Of a stretch of 64,000 nucleotides of DNA, positions 35,429 to 43,992 are shown piece after piece (positions within the stretch are counted from its first letter, which is position 1; every line of letters begins with the position of its first letter). The stretch covers positions 1 to 64,000 of the forward strand of contig NZ_JAIVFQ010000016.1 of the NCBI RefSeq assembly GCF_020829495.1, in the 5' to 3' direction. The notes under the pieces were generated by a model, which was given only the letters and a program-made list of their open reading frames with translations, did no database searches and was not told where the DNA came from. The DNA is from Nostoc favosum CHAB5714. Its GTDB lineage: Bacteria; Cyanobacteriota; Cyanobacteriia; Cyanobacteriales; Nostocaceae. A program made the translations under genes and the position numbers.

Positions 35429-36952
35429 ATGACAGCAGTAATTGAAGATAGCCCATACAAGCAACAAATACCTGATGTTGGCTGGTGGGCTGGTAACTTT
35501 CGTCTCACGAATTTATCAGGAAAATTACTAGGCGCTCATGTTGCCCATTCTGCATTGATTTTGTTATGGGCTGGAGGAATGACGCTGTTTGAACTGTCAC
35601 GCTTCAACCCTAATGTGCCAATGTATGAGCAAGGGTTAATCATACTGCCTCATCTAGCGACTCTAGGTTTGGGTGTCGGTGCTGGTGGGCAAGTTATTAG
35701 CACCTATCCCTACTTTGTAGTCAGCGTCTTACATCTGATACCTTCAGTGATTCTGGCAGCCGGTGGTATTTACCACTCCCTGCTGGGGCCAGAGGTGTTA
35801 GAAGACAATCCTACTTGGGCTGGCTTTTTCGGCTACGACTGGAAAGACAAAGACAAGATGACTACAATCTTGGGCATTCACCTAACGCTTTTAGGTTTGG
35901 GTGCTTTGGCTTTAGTTGCCAAGGCGGTGTTTTGGGGTGGACTGTTTGACCCCTGGGCTGCTGGCGGTGGAGACGTAAGGGTAATCAATCATCCGACGCT
36001 CAACCCATTCCGCATCTTTGGCTACCTATTTGGGGCCTGGGGCCCGGAAGGAATGGCAGCGGTTGATAACTTGGAAGATGTAGTTGGTGGTCACATCTGG
36101 GTTGGTTTGATGTTAATTGGCGGTGGTATTTTCCACATCTTGACTAAGCCGTTCGCTTGGGCACGTCGAATTTTGATTTATTCAGGGGAAGCGTATTTGT
36201 CTTACAGCATTGGTGCTGTAGCATACATGGGCTTTTTGGCAGCATATTTTGCGTCGGTCAATAACACTGTCTATCCCGAAGTTTTCTATGGTCCAGTTAG
36301 GGCTATAGAAACTTCTGCTGGTATAGTTTCTGCTCGTGGTTGGTTGGTAACTTTCCATTTTGTCCTAGCGCTGATATTTCTGTTAGGTCACATTTGGCAC
36401 GCTCTCCGCGCTCGTGCGATCGCAGGCGGATTTGATCTTAAAAATGGTGATATGGTTCAGCCGCCACGGGTAGATCGCCAAACAAGTAATCAGGTAAGCG
36501 CAGTCAATTCTTCTGATTTGACATTGAAGTTTCTCAGATACTTGCCAATTTACCGCCCCGGTATATCTTCTCTGTGGCGGGGATTAGAAGTTGGCATGGC
36601 TCATGGTTACTGGTTGGTTGGTCCGTTTGCCACATTAGGATCATTAGGTTTGTTACGCAATTTTAATGTGGGTAGCTTGGTTGGTTTACTAGCCGCAGGC
36701 AGTTTGATTCTCATCTTGACAATTGGTTTTTCGCTTTATGGCACTAACAGCTACGAAAAACAGCAAGAAATCTATTCACGACCAGTTTCGGTTGCAACAG
36801 TTCCCAAGGTGCCACAGAACATCAATACTGTCGCTGAATGGAGTCAATTTACTGAGGGCTTTTTGATTGGTGGAATTGGTGGAGCAATCTTCGCTTATCT
36901 GCTATTGACTAGTGTTACTTTATTCGGTGCGATCGCAATCAACTCGATTTAA
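35429..36952 (+). CDS. IsiA-type antenna protein fused to a PsaL-like domain
   Basis: 507 residues in two parts. Residues 1 to about 345 are a six-helix IsiA/Pcb-type antenna ([64 protein letters not shown]). Residues about 365-507 match photosystem I subunit Psa[21 protein letters not shown], then [28 protein letters not shown] and [20 protein letters not shown]. PsaL sits where PSI trimers or tetramers form, so the fusion could anchor the antenna at the PsaL position. Such fusions have been reported in other cyanobacteria. AAGGAG at 35415-35420 supports the ATG. The gene is co-directional with the IsiA-type gene. Confidence 0.94.
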   Translation: MTAVIEDSPYKQQIPDVGWWAGNFRLTNLSGKLLGAHVAHSALILLWAGGMTLFELSRFNPNVPMYEQGLIILPHLATLGLGVGAGGQVISTYPYFVVSVLHLIPSVILAAGGIYHSLLGPEVLEDNPTWAGFFGYDWKDKDKMTTILGIHLTLLGLGALALVAKAVFWGGLFDPWAAGGGDVRVINHPTLNPFRIFGYLFGAWGPEGMAAVDNLEDVVGGHIWVGLMLIGGGIFHILTKPFAWARRILIYSGEAYLSYSIGAVAYMGFLAAYFASVNNTVYPEVFYGPVRAIETSAGIVSARGWLVTFHFVLALIFLLGHIWHALRARAIAGGFDLKNGDMVQPPRVDRQTSNQVSAVNSSDLTLKFLRYLPIYRPGISSLWRGLEVGMAHGYWLVGPFATLGSLGLLRNFNVGSLVGLLAAGSLILILTIGFSLYGTNSYEKQQEIYSRPVSVATVPKVPQNINTVAEWSQFTEGFLIGGIGGAIFAYLLLTSVTLFGAIAINSI

Positions 36953-36977
36953 TCATCTAGTGATTTAGTACCCATGA

Positions 36978-37007
36978 TGTAAAGACGTAGCATTCTACGT
37001 CTTTACA
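36978..37007 (+). terminator. Perfect 13-bp hairpin after the isiA-type genes
   Basis: tgtaaagacgtag (36978-36990) and ctacgtctttaca (36995-37007) form a strong stem with loop catt. No U-run follows, so it may instead be a member of a dispersed palindrome family; either way it marks the end of the antenna operon. Confidence 0.5.
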
Positions 37008-37051
37008 AGAAATTAGAGCAAGACTTAGATTGCTCGCTCTCGCCTCACTCC

Positions 37052-37249
37052 TTGTTTAAACGGCTACACGTGCCGAGCTATCCTGTACCTTTACCTTTAA
37101 TGGTTTGTGGTAGCACTGACGATATCATCGTAGAACGCGAGGTTCTGCAAGGATGGCGACCTTATTTAATGGAAGGCGATCGCTATTGGGAATGTCAACA
37201 AGGACAGCATTTTTTTCGCTTCTTTCAACCGACTCTTGTAGCAAAATAG
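37052..37249 (+). pseudogene. Thioesterase C-terminal remnant
   Basis: The 65-codon frame reads PVPLPLMVCGSTDDIIVERE, then LQGWRPYL and QQGQHFFRFFQP. This matches the last third of type II thioesterases, where the conserved Asp follows (C/F)G..D and the catalytic His lies in G(G/D)HFF. The nucleophile part is missing and no start codon other than TTG precedes it. A thioesterase/hydrolase gene (isiC) is known downstream of isiAB in some cyanobacteria, so this may be its relic; that link is inference. Confidence 0.5.
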
Positions 37250-37446
37250 ATTCTCGATTTCTGGCAATCTCCACATCACTCAGATTCAGTTTATTCAAGT
37301 CTAAAAGTTTAAGCTATCTCCAGGCATTCTTAGCGCTCATTGCGTCAAGTTAATAATTAGATTGCTTAGGCAATGACATATTGATTTATGTCTACCTACT
37401 GACTCAGTTAATTTAGTTTCACTCAACACCAGCTAAATAATATTTC

Positions 37447-37487
37447 ATGCCTGCGTTAAAAGCAGTTGACTGCGGGCATTTTTTTCT
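37447..37487 (+). terminator. Rho-independent-type terminator or leader hairpin
   Basis: atgcctgc and gcgggcat can pair (one G-U) and are followed at once by a run of seven T. The inner arms gcagt and actgc can also pair. It ends 21 bases before the ATG of the Cys-rich protein gene, so it could be an attenuator for that gene as well as a terminator for anything upstream. Confidence 0.55.
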
Positions 37488-37507
37488 AATCTTTAGGAGG
37501 ATGACTT

Positions 37508-37783
37508 ATGCTGGCTACAATTTTTTGCGCTTCATTTGCTTGGGCCACTTTGATTTTCTTTATTTTGAGTATCTGGTTTACCTTAAAACAAGGGATAAAT
37601 CATTTAAAAAAGCTACATCAAATTCCTTGTCATGCTTGTGAATATTTCACTAACGACTATCGCCTTAAGTGTACTGTACATCCAATTAAAGCTTGTTCTG
37701 AGGAAGCGTTCGGCTGTCTTGACTTTGAACCTCAAACTTCTTTTTGTAATGCTTGTCAAAAGGGTCGGCGAAAGCTTTGTTAA
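37508..37783 (+). CDS. Small membrane-anchored Cys-rich protein
   Basis: 91 residues with a strong AGGAGG site at 37495-37500. An N-terminal helix (TIFCASFAWATLIFFILSIW) anchors it. The soluble part has nine cysteines arranged CHAC, KC, AC, GC, CNAC and a final C (CHACEYFTNDYRLKCTVHP, ACSEEAFGCLDFEP), which suggests metal or iron-sulfur binding. No named family can be assigned confidently. Its place downstream of the antenna genes may be accidental, since a terminator-like hairpin intervenes. Confidence 0.78.
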   Translation: MLATIFCASFAWATLIFFILSIWFTLKQGINHLKKLHQIPCHACEYFTNDYRLKCTVHPIKACSEEAFGCLDFEPQTSFCNACQKGRRKLC

Positions 37784-37829
37784 AATTTTCCAATTAGATA
37801 ATTTCTAATCTGTAATACTCTAAATACTT

Positions 37830-38075
37830 ATGAACAGACAATCTGATTTGCTATCCGAACTATGTGATTTTCTATATCCTCGTAGTCCATATTATGGGCA
37901 ATTTAAACCAGAGTATCTAGTATTTAACGCTAGTCTTCAAGATTTTTCTCAACGGGTAAACTACATTTGTAGCCTCCAAACTAGTGGTAAACTTTCCCCA
38001 GAAGAGGCTTACAAACAAATTCACATCCTCTGGAGACAGTTGAAAAATGCCAAAAAAGAATTGAAAATTCCTTAA
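37830..38075 (+). CDS. Small conserved cyanobacterial protein (DUF7219-like)
   Basis: 81 residues, soluble and helical: LSELCDFLYPRSPYYGQFKP, LVFNASLQDFSQRVNYIC, LSPEEAYKQIHILWRQLK. The pattern is one I associate with a small cyanobacterial domain of unknown function (DUF7219), but the assignment is from memory. It is 46 bases after the Cys-rich gene and probably in the same transcript. The role is unknown. Confidence 0.7.
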   Translation: MNRQSDLLSELCDFLYPRSPYYGQFKPEYLVFNASLQDFSQRVNYICSLQTSGKLSPEEAYKQIHILWRQLKNAKKELKIP

Positions 38076-38221
38076 ATAGAAACAGTATTACCCTTAAGTC
38101 GCTCAAGATCATCTCTGAGTCTTTGTTTCGATCTAAGCACTGACTAATGGCTGATAACCAGAAAATCCTAACAACAGTGCTACTCGTTTCAAATCGTCAA
38201 TCACATCTTCAAGAATGAAAA

Positions 38222-38713
38222 TTGTATCCGCTTGCGATCGCAGTCCTTGCAACGATGAGTTCAATCGTCCACCAATTGAGTATTTTTAACAAAATGCAAA
38301 AAATCTACATTCACTGGATTGATGTGACAACTCTCGCTAGTCTTAATATTCATTTAGTGCTTGTCACCAAGTACCGGAGAAAGGTTATCAATCAAGCAAT
38401 GCTGAAACGACTACAAGAAATATTTGAGAATACCTGTACTAAGTGGAGAAGCAAAGTTACAGAGTACAACGCAGAGTCAGACCATGTTCACTTGGTTATT
38501 AGTTACCCACCAGATGTAGAAGTAAGTAAACTTGTGAACAACATCAAAACGGTATCCAGTCGTTTAATTCGCAAGGAGTTCAGTGAACACGTTAATCAGT
38601 TTTACAGTAAGCCAGTGTTTTGGACAGGTGCGTACTTCGTCGCCTCATGTGGAGGCGTTACCCTCAATGAATTTAAGTCTTATGTTGAGAAACAAAATAG
38701 TCCCAGTAATTAA
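38222..38713 (+). mobile_element. tnpA: IS200/IS605-family transposase TnpA
   Basis: A Y1 HUH transposase: NIHLVLVTKYRRKVINQAML, then the HUH motif in ESDHVHLVISYPP, the PVFWTGAYFVASCGGV segment and the catalytic Tyr in FKSYVEKQ. The longest frame starts with TTG 38222; ATG 38294 gives a more normal length of 139 residues, though its first residues (KIYIHWIDVTTLAS) do not match the usual family start, so the 5' end may be rearranged. No tnpB or fanzor-like gene follows. Left- and right-end hairpins were not clearly located. Confidence 0.85.
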
Positions 38714-38775
38714 GAAAAATGCTGATTTCGGGGGCATTGAACCCCACTCAATCAGCCCTCCTATCCCCCATCACC

Positions 38776-38934
38776 CAATACCGTTCGGATAAGCAGGGGA
38801 GGCAGGGGAGGCAGGGGAGGCTCTTGAGGAAAGAAGGTTATTGTTCAGCAATTCTTCTCTCCCCCTGCTTCTCTTCTCCCCCTGCTCAAGAACAGCCTGC
38901 CTCAACCAAAAAATTCCTTAACCGAACGGTATTG
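38776..38934. mobile_element. MITE-like element, family C (copy 2)
   Basis: The ends caataccgttcggataag (38776-38793) and the complement of caataccgttcggttaag (38917-38934) match at 17 of 18 positions and resemble those of the element at 4448-4590. The interior has a direct repeat of caggggaggc and its inverse forms. It is non-coding, 159 bp, about 60 bases after the IS200-type gene. Confidence 0.68.
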
Positions 38935-39063
38935 CCCCATCACCGCCAATCGGAGTACCGATGTGGCGGGAGTACCCCGGAGGTTTAGATGGGAATAAAT
39001 TTCTGCTAATAAAAGGGTTAAGGATGTAAAAACAACAATAATTTACACCCAAACTAGTAACAC

Positions 39064-39079
39064 ACGCGATTAATCGCGT
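39064..39079. repeat. Dispersed palindrome, agacgcgatt family (short copy)
   Basis: acgcgattaatcgcgt, a 16-base core of the palindrome at 15663-15682, lies just downstream of the DUF2973 gene stop. Confidence 0.7.
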
Positions 39080-39101
39080 CTCTACTTTTGACTTTTATTT
39101 G

Positions 39102-39431
39102 TTATGCTTCTTCGGAATTTTCTCTCTTATGTCCTGGGGATGCTTCGTAAAGTGCATCGAGATGTTGACGCGCATCTTCAACGTTAATCGAACGCATTAC
39201 CAAAAGTGGCTCTTTAATTAACTTGCCAGCGCTATCTAATAACTCTGGATGGGGTACAAACTGTTTTTTTGATGAATAATAACCATAGTTGCCTTGATTA
39301 TTCATTGGCGAGGAATTCGTCGGGTAAGTTCGCTCCCGATCAAAACTGAACATGATCAGGTTACGAATTAAGTTGCCAACAGCTATAAATGCAAGGATTG
39401 TAAAAGCAAGAATGTAAAGCAGGTGTAACAT
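39102..39431 (-). CDS. DUF2973 family small membrane protein
   Basis: 109 residues: one N-terminal membrane helix (LLYILAFTILAFIAVGNLIR) and a polar tail (FVPHPELLDSAGKLIKEPLL, then DARQHLDALYEASPG) typical of DUF2973 proteins, which are confined to cyanobacteria. The DUF2605 gene lies upstream on the same strand after a 329-base gap; the two families usually occur together. The function is unknown. Confidence 0.85.
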   Translation of the reverse strand: MLHLLYILAFTILAFIAVGNLIRNLIMFSFDRERTYPTNSSPMNNQGNYGYYSSKKQFVPHPELLDSAGKLIKEPLLVMRSINVEDARQHLDALYEASPGHKRENSEEA

Positions 39432-39760
39432 TGGATTTTCCTCCAGGACAGCAATTTTTAAAACTTTATTTTGATTTTGTAACGCTTTGTTTCGCCGACA
39501 CTGTGACTTACAGTTAAGACGAGTATTTGACGCACTTTTTGTGCAGTTACATTTATATGGAGCTATTTGTCAACCGTTATTCCACTTACGGTAGCATAGG
39601 ATACATTATTTTGTTAATCCAAAGAATGTTAAGAAAGTGTTAAGAGTTATTTACTATTTCTTTGACGGCTGATTTACCGTCTTGTGTAGACGCAAAGGGG
39701 CAAGTCTTGAGACATCGCTAAAAAGGCTGCCAAAATTTAACAGATGCTCCCATCTGTTGC
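39432..39760. other. Intergenic region upstream of the DUF2973 gene
   Basis: AT-rich, with no repeat or ORF that stands out. It probably contains the DUF2973 promoter. Confidence 0.35.
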
Positions 39761-40078
39761 TTAGGCTTCACGCGCTTGGCGAAAGCGCATTGCAACATTC
39801 CAGCATTCTGTGACTAATTGATGCCAAGGCATTAACGTTGCCATATCAATCCCGACTTGTTTATCAGTAGCTGTAAACAGCATCTTCGCCGTATTTAGTT
39901 CATCCTGCGCTTGCTTAACCCGCAAAAGCAAGTCAGATTGCTCTTGGTGACTCATAAATGATAATTGCTCGGTTTCGAGTAAATGACGCGATCGCGTAAA
40001 CCAATGCTGAAAATCTTCCAGCAGGGGTTCTAAAACCGTTTCTAGCAAATCTGTCCCTGGTAAATTTGAGTCTGACAT
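39761..40078 (-). CDS. DUF2605 family protein
   Basis: A 105-residue soluble helical protein: LLETVLEPLLEDFQHWFTRS, LLLRVKQAQDELNTAKMLF, ATLMPWHQLVTECWNVAMRF. It matches the cyanobacterial DUF2605 pattern and is the partner of the DUF2973 gene downstream. The function is unknown. Confidence 0.85.
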   Translation of the reverse strand: MSDSNLPGTDLLETVLEPLLEDFQHWFTRSRHLLETEQLSFMSHQEQSDLLLRVKQAQDELNTAKMLFTATDKQVGIDMATLMPWHQLVTECWNVAMRFRQAREA

Positions 40079-40292
40079 AAATAGGAAGGATATTTCAAAC
40101 TTTCTTACTAATATTAACGTTATTTACGTTTCTTAACATTTTTTTCCATTCTCTCATAATTCGAGCATGTAAAAATTTGTAACAAAGAACACAGATTTCA
40201 TTATATAGTCTTGATCCCGGGTTTGTACAGTTCCTTTGGAGAGGCTTCTATAGGTATAGCTGACACCGAGTTGCAATTCATAAGATAATTTA

Positions 40293-40325
40293 GCGATGTC
40301 TACGACGGGCTACGCCTACGCGTAG
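40293..40325. repeat. Dispersed repeat, gcgatgtctacgacgggc family
   Basis: A complete copy in the gap before thrS, extended by cgtag. Confidence 0.75.
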
Positions 40326-40492
40326 AATCCTGAATTTGATACTTACCGAACCGATCAAAAATTTATCTTTATCCCCTATCACAAATTAAGTCAGTAGTTG
40401 GAAGATAAAGGTGAAAAAAGCAAAAATCAAAGTCGTTATAGTTGAATAAGCCTACAGATTCAGATAAATCACCTTTTGTAATCACTTCGCCA

Positions 40493-42343
40493 ATGGTTCA
40501 GCAGCCAATGTCGCCAAATTCATCAAATCAGTCCGAACAGTCAGAACAAGTTGAAAAAATTTATTTACCGCGTACCAGCGAATCGGAGAACTTAAAGAAG
40601 ATTCGCCACACTGCTTCCCATGTTATGGCAATGGCAGTACAAAAGCTGTTTCCCAAGGCGCAAGTTACAATCGGCCCTTGGATTGAAAACGGTTTTTACT
40701 ACGACTTCGACAATCCAGAACCATTTAGCGAAAATGATCTCAAAGCCATCAAAAAAGAGATGGCGAAGATTATTAATCGCAAGTTGGCGGTTATTCGAGA
40801 AGAAGTCAGCCGCGAAGAAGCCGAACGCCGCATTCAGGGAATTAACGAACCTTACAAGCTAGAAATCCTGGCAGATATCAAAGAGGAACCAATCACGATT
40901 TACCACCTGGAGAATGAATGGTGGGATTTGTGTGCGGGGCCTCATCTGGAAAATACTAGTGAATTAAACCCCAAGGCTATTGAACTAGAAAGCGTTGCTG
41001 GTGCTTATTGGCGTGGGGATGAAACTAAAGCCCAACTACAACGCATCTACGCCACCGCTTGGGAAAGCCCAGAACAACTCGCTGAATATAAGCGACGTAA
41101 AGAAGAAGCGCTGCGGCGAGATCACCGAAAACTGGGTAAGGAACTGGGATTATTTATATTTTCTGACCAAGTGGGGCCGGGTTTACCTTTGTGGACACCC
41201 AAAGGCACTCTGTTACGGAGTACTTTAGAAGACTTCCTCAAGCAAGAACAGTTAAAACGGGGTTATTTATCCGTAGTAACGCCTCACATTGCCAGAGTAG
41301 ATTTATTTAAAACCTCTGGACATTGGCAGAAATATAAAGAAGATATGTTCCCTTTGATGGCAGATAACTCCGAAGCTGCTGCACAGGAACAGGGCTTCGT
41401 CATGAAGCCGATGAACTGTCCCTTCCACATCCAAATATATAAGAGTGAGTTACGCTCTTATCGAGAACTACCGATGCGCTTGGCGGAATTTGGCACTGTT
41501 TACCGTTACGAACAATCAGGGGAATTGGGCGGTTTAACACGGGTGCGCGGTTTTACTGTGGATGATTCTCACCTGTTCGTTACCCCAGAACAGCTAGATA
41601 GTGAATTCCTCAGTGTGGTGGATTTGATTTTGTCGGTGTTCAATAGTCTGCAACTGAAGAACTTTAAAGCTAGACTCAGTTTCCGCGATCCAGCTAGTGA
41701 TAAGTACATCGGTTCAGATGAAGTTTGGGACAAAGCCGAAGGTGCAATTCGCCGTGCAGTTGAAACTTTGGGGATGGAACATTTTGAAGGGATTGGAGAA
41801 GCGGCATTTTATGGCCCCAAACTCGACTTTATCTTTAGTGATGCCCTAGAACGGGAGTGGCAATTAGGAACTGTACAGGTAGATTACAATTTGCCAGAAC
41901 GCTTTGATTTGGAGTACGTCGCCGAAGATGGTGTTCGCAAACGTCCAGTGATGATTCACCGTGCCCCTTTTGGTTCACTGGAACGACTAATTGGGATCTT
42001 AATTGAAGAATATGCAGGCGATTTTCCTTTGTGGTTAGCGCCAGTGCAAGCTAGATTACTGCCGGTGGGTGATACACAGCTAGACTTTGCGAAAGATGTG
42101 GTAACGAAAATGAGAGCGTTGGGCATCCGTGCAGAAGTTGATACTAGTGGCGATCGCTTGGGTAAACAGATTCGCAATGCAGAGAAAGAAAAAATACCCG
42201 TGATGGCTGTGGTGGGAGCTAAGGAAGTGGAAACCAACACCTTGAGTATCCGTACCCGCGCCTCTGGGGAATTGGGAGTTATCCCTGTAGATGAGGTGGT
42301 GGATAAGATGAAGGATGCGATCGCTAAGTTCGAGAACTTCTAA
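40493..42343 (+). CDS. thrS: Threonyl-tRNA synthetase
   Basis: 616 residues from ATG 40493 (a TTG at 40442 would add 17). Class II synthetase: the editing domain has the HTASHVMAMAVQKLFP and CAGPHLENT zinc/His-Cys motifs. The catalytic core shows MKPMNCPFHIQIYKSELRSY (in part), MRLAEFGTVYRYEQSGEL, the ATP-site VDDSHLF region, FYGPKLDF and VQVDYNLPERFDLEY, and motif 3 in MIHRAPFGSLERLIGILIE. A C-terminal anticodon domain follows. The N-terminal TGS domain of E. coli ThrS is replaced by a short Ser/Gln-rich tail, as in the usual cyanobacterial enzyme. A terminator lies 14 bases after the stop. Confidence 0.96.
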   Translation: MVQQPMSPNSSNQSEQSEQVEKIYLPRTSESENLKKIRHTASHVMAMAVQKLFPKAQVTIGPWIENGFYYDFDNPEPFSENDLKAIKKEMAKIINRKLAVIREEVSREEAERRIQGINEPYKLEILADIKEEPITIYHLENEWWDLCAGPHLENTSELNPKAIELESVAGAYWRGDETKAQLQRIYATAWESPEQLAEYKRRKEEALRRDHRKLGKELGLFIFSDQVGPGLPLWTPKGTLLRSTLEDFLKQEQLKRGYLSVVTPHIARVDLFKTSGHWQKYKEDMFPLMADNSEAAAQEQGFVMKPMNCPFHIQIYKSELRSYRELPMRLAEFGTVYRYEQSGELGGLTRVRGFTVDDSHLFVTPEQLDSEFLSVVDLILSVFNSLQLKNFKARLSFRDPASDKYIGSDEVWDKAEGAIRRAVETLGMEHFEGIGEAAFYGPKLDFIFSDALEREWQLGTVQVDYNLPERFDLEYVAEDGVRKRPVMIHRAPFGSLERLIGILIEEYAGDFPLWLAPVQARLLPVGDTQLDFAKDVVTKMRALGIRAEVDTSGDRLGKQIRNAEKEKIPVMAVVGAKEVETNTLSIRTRASGELGVIPVDEVVDKMKDAIAKFENF

Positions 42344-42356
42344 AATCTAACCGCAG

Positions 42357-42384
42357 ACGCACACTAATTATGATTAGTGTGCGT
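42357..42384 (+). terminator. Terminator of thrS
   Basis: acgcacactaat and attagtgtgcgt form a perfect 12-bp stem with loop tatg, followed by tttgtct. Confidence 0.75.
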
Positions 42385-42434
42385 TTTGTCTAGTAGATCA
42401 GATTATTGGCTAGCTGGTAGGTTTTGGCAAAGGT

Positions 42435-42502
42435 GCGATGTCTACGACGAGCTTCTCTACGAGACGCTACGCGTAGCTTGCTTCCCGAAGGGTACGCTTA
42501 CG
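42435..42502. repeat. Composite dispersed repeat
   Basis: Begins with gcgatgtctacgacg (as at 40293) and continues with tctacgagacgctacgcgta and gcttcccgaagggtacgc, GC-rich repeat pieces that also appear near 4605-4680 and 49920-50030. Confidence 0.55.
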
Positions 42503-42504
42503 TA

Positions 42505-42655
42505 ATATCATGTCCGGGTAATTAGTTGTGATTCCCATAGTCATTGCACCCCACCCCGCCAAAGCTACGCTTTGTCTCCCCTCCCCGATGCTTTGGGAAG
42601 GGGATTAAGGGGTGGGGTTCTTCGGGTTTAATAAGCAATCAAGCGGACATGATAT
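42505..42655. mobile_element. MITE-like element, family A (copy 2)
   Basis: Perfect 12-base inverted ends atatcatgtccg (42505-42516) and cggacatgatat (42644-42655), with TA next to TCATGTCCG on both sides. The interior shares tagtt..gattcc(c/a)..agtcatt and ggggttcttcgggttta with the copies at 8378 and 60506. It lies between thrS and the 21-bp tandem array. Confidence 0.82.
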
Positions 42656-42668
42656 AACGTATTTAATA

Positions 42669-43041
42669 TCAAAGACTCATTAATGGAGTTCAAAGGCTCA
42701 TTAATGGAGTTCAAAGACTCATTCACGAGTATCAAAGACTCATTAATGGAGTTCAAAGACTCATTCACGAGTATCAAAGACTCATTCACGAGTATCAAAG
42801 ACTCATTAACGGAGTTCAAAGACTCATTAACGGAGTTCAAAGACTCATTCACGAGTATCAAAGACTCATTAATGGAGTTCAAAGACTCATTCACGAGTAT
42901 CAAAGACTCATTAACGGAGTTCAAAGACTCATTCACGAGTATCAAAGACTCGTTGACGGAGTTCAGAGGTGGATTCATCCAGTTCAAATACTCATTAACG
43001 GAGTTCAAAGGTGGATTCATCCAGTTCAAATACTCATTTTA
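42669..43041. repeat. 21-bp tandem array, about 17.8 copies
   Basis: Strictly periodic units of 21 bases starting at 42669, 42690, 42711 and so on to 43026. Each begins tcaaagactcatt and continues with one of two tails (aatggagt/aacggagt or cacgagta); the last four units are diverged (tcaaaggtggattcatccag). The two main types are interspersed. As 21 is a multiple of 3, both strands stay open: plus reads heptads such as SFTSIKDSLMEFKD (ATG 42683 to 43042), minus reads NESLILVNESLNSV. No ribosome site precedes the plus frame. Confidence 0.92.
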
Positions 43042-43233
43042 ATTTTAACTTTTCACGGGATTTGGAAGGTCAGAAATTATTACAGACAACAAAACTTTTC
43101 TCAATCACCGCACCCAAGAAAACTTTTCGAGTTATTCAACACTGTTAGGATTGATTTAAAGACTTGTGGAATCTGCTTTTCCTAAACAGACTGGACTTGC
43201 ATAAATTACAATCAACAATTTTTGACTCACATC

Positions 43234-43701
43234 ATGAACCGCTTTACCTCTATTTTGCTCGCCGGCTTGATAGCATCTGCATCAGCTTTGGCTATTTCTC
43301 CAAAAGCTGATGCTAATACACCAGTGTCTTATCTTGCTGAGTTAGATAGCTACGGCTATCAACGCAACGATGATGGGAACTACGAACGTCACAGTCGTCA
43401 CCACAGAAATGGTGATTATTACCGCCAGAACGACCTTCGCAACATTCGTGACAATAACGATCGCTATGAGCGCGATAATAATCGTCGCTATAATCGCCGC
43501 TATGAGCGTGACAATAACCGTCGCTATGAGCGTGATAATAACCTTCGCAACATTCGTGATAATAACCGTCGCTATGAGCGCGATAATAACCTTCGCAACA
43601 TTCGTGATAATAACCGTCGCTATGAGCGCGATAATAACCTTCGCAACATTCGTGATAATAACCGTCGCTATGAGCGCGATCGCAACTGGGGTCGTGGTTA
43701 A
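43234..43701 (+). CDS. Secreted Arg/Asn/Asp-rich repeat protein
   Basis: 155 residues from ATG 43234 (an ATG four codons earlier is also in frame). A clear signal peptide (FTSILLAGLIASASALAIS, then KADA) is followed by a highly charged protein with tandem 16-residue repeats RRYERDNNLRNIRDNN, about three full copies plus shorter versions, encoded by a 48-bp DNA repeat (about 43510-43680). No domain is recognised. It is probably exported and might bind polyanions or metals, which is inference. The repeat makes its length unstable in evolution. Confidence 0.75.
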   Translation: MNRFTSILLAGLIASASALAISPKADANTPVSYLAELDSYGYQRNDDGNYERHSRHHRNGDYYRQNDLRNIRDNNDRYERDNNRRYNRRYERDNNRRYERDNNLRNIRDNNRRYERDNNLRNIRDNNRRYERDNNLRNIRDNNRRYERDRNWGRG

Positions 43702-43804
43702 TCCCTTTGCCTATTTATTAGCTTAGTTTCAAGTGAACTGAGCATTGATTCTACTTGGCGGTAGGACAGACACAATCTTTTTTTCCACTGATTCCAATAC
43801 GCTG

Positions 43805-43833
43805 GTAAGGGCATGGCATTGCCATGCCCCTAC
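43805..43833. repeat. Dispersed palindrome, gtaggggcac family
   Basis: gtaagggcatggca and tgccatgcccctac form a hairpin with one mismatched pair. Confidence 0.8.
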
Positions 43834-43992
43834 AAGAAATCTATATGTATCAGGATTTTCGTGAATTGGTATTACCCAACGGTTCCAAAAAAAGATGGCT
43901 TGAACTTGGGGAAATTTGGGGTAAGCGAAGATGAGGGCAAGCCAAAAAGCAGCATGAATCAAAATAGTAGTTATGGCGTTGAAAAACCACTA

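Noticed and set aside
38222..38713. RAYT-type TnpA serving the palindromes
   Set aside because: The protein is Y1-type, but its family features look like ordinary IS200/IS605 and no palindrome flanks the gene, so it is not claimed as the REP mobiliser.
42669..43041. CRISPR array
   Set aside because: The units are contiguous 21-mers without unique spacers, and no cas gene is present.
43370..43726. 118-codon frame rich in Ile, Thr and Ala overlapping the secreted repeat protein
   Set aside because: It is the plus-one frame of the 48-bp repeats; the frame with a signal peptide is the better candidate.
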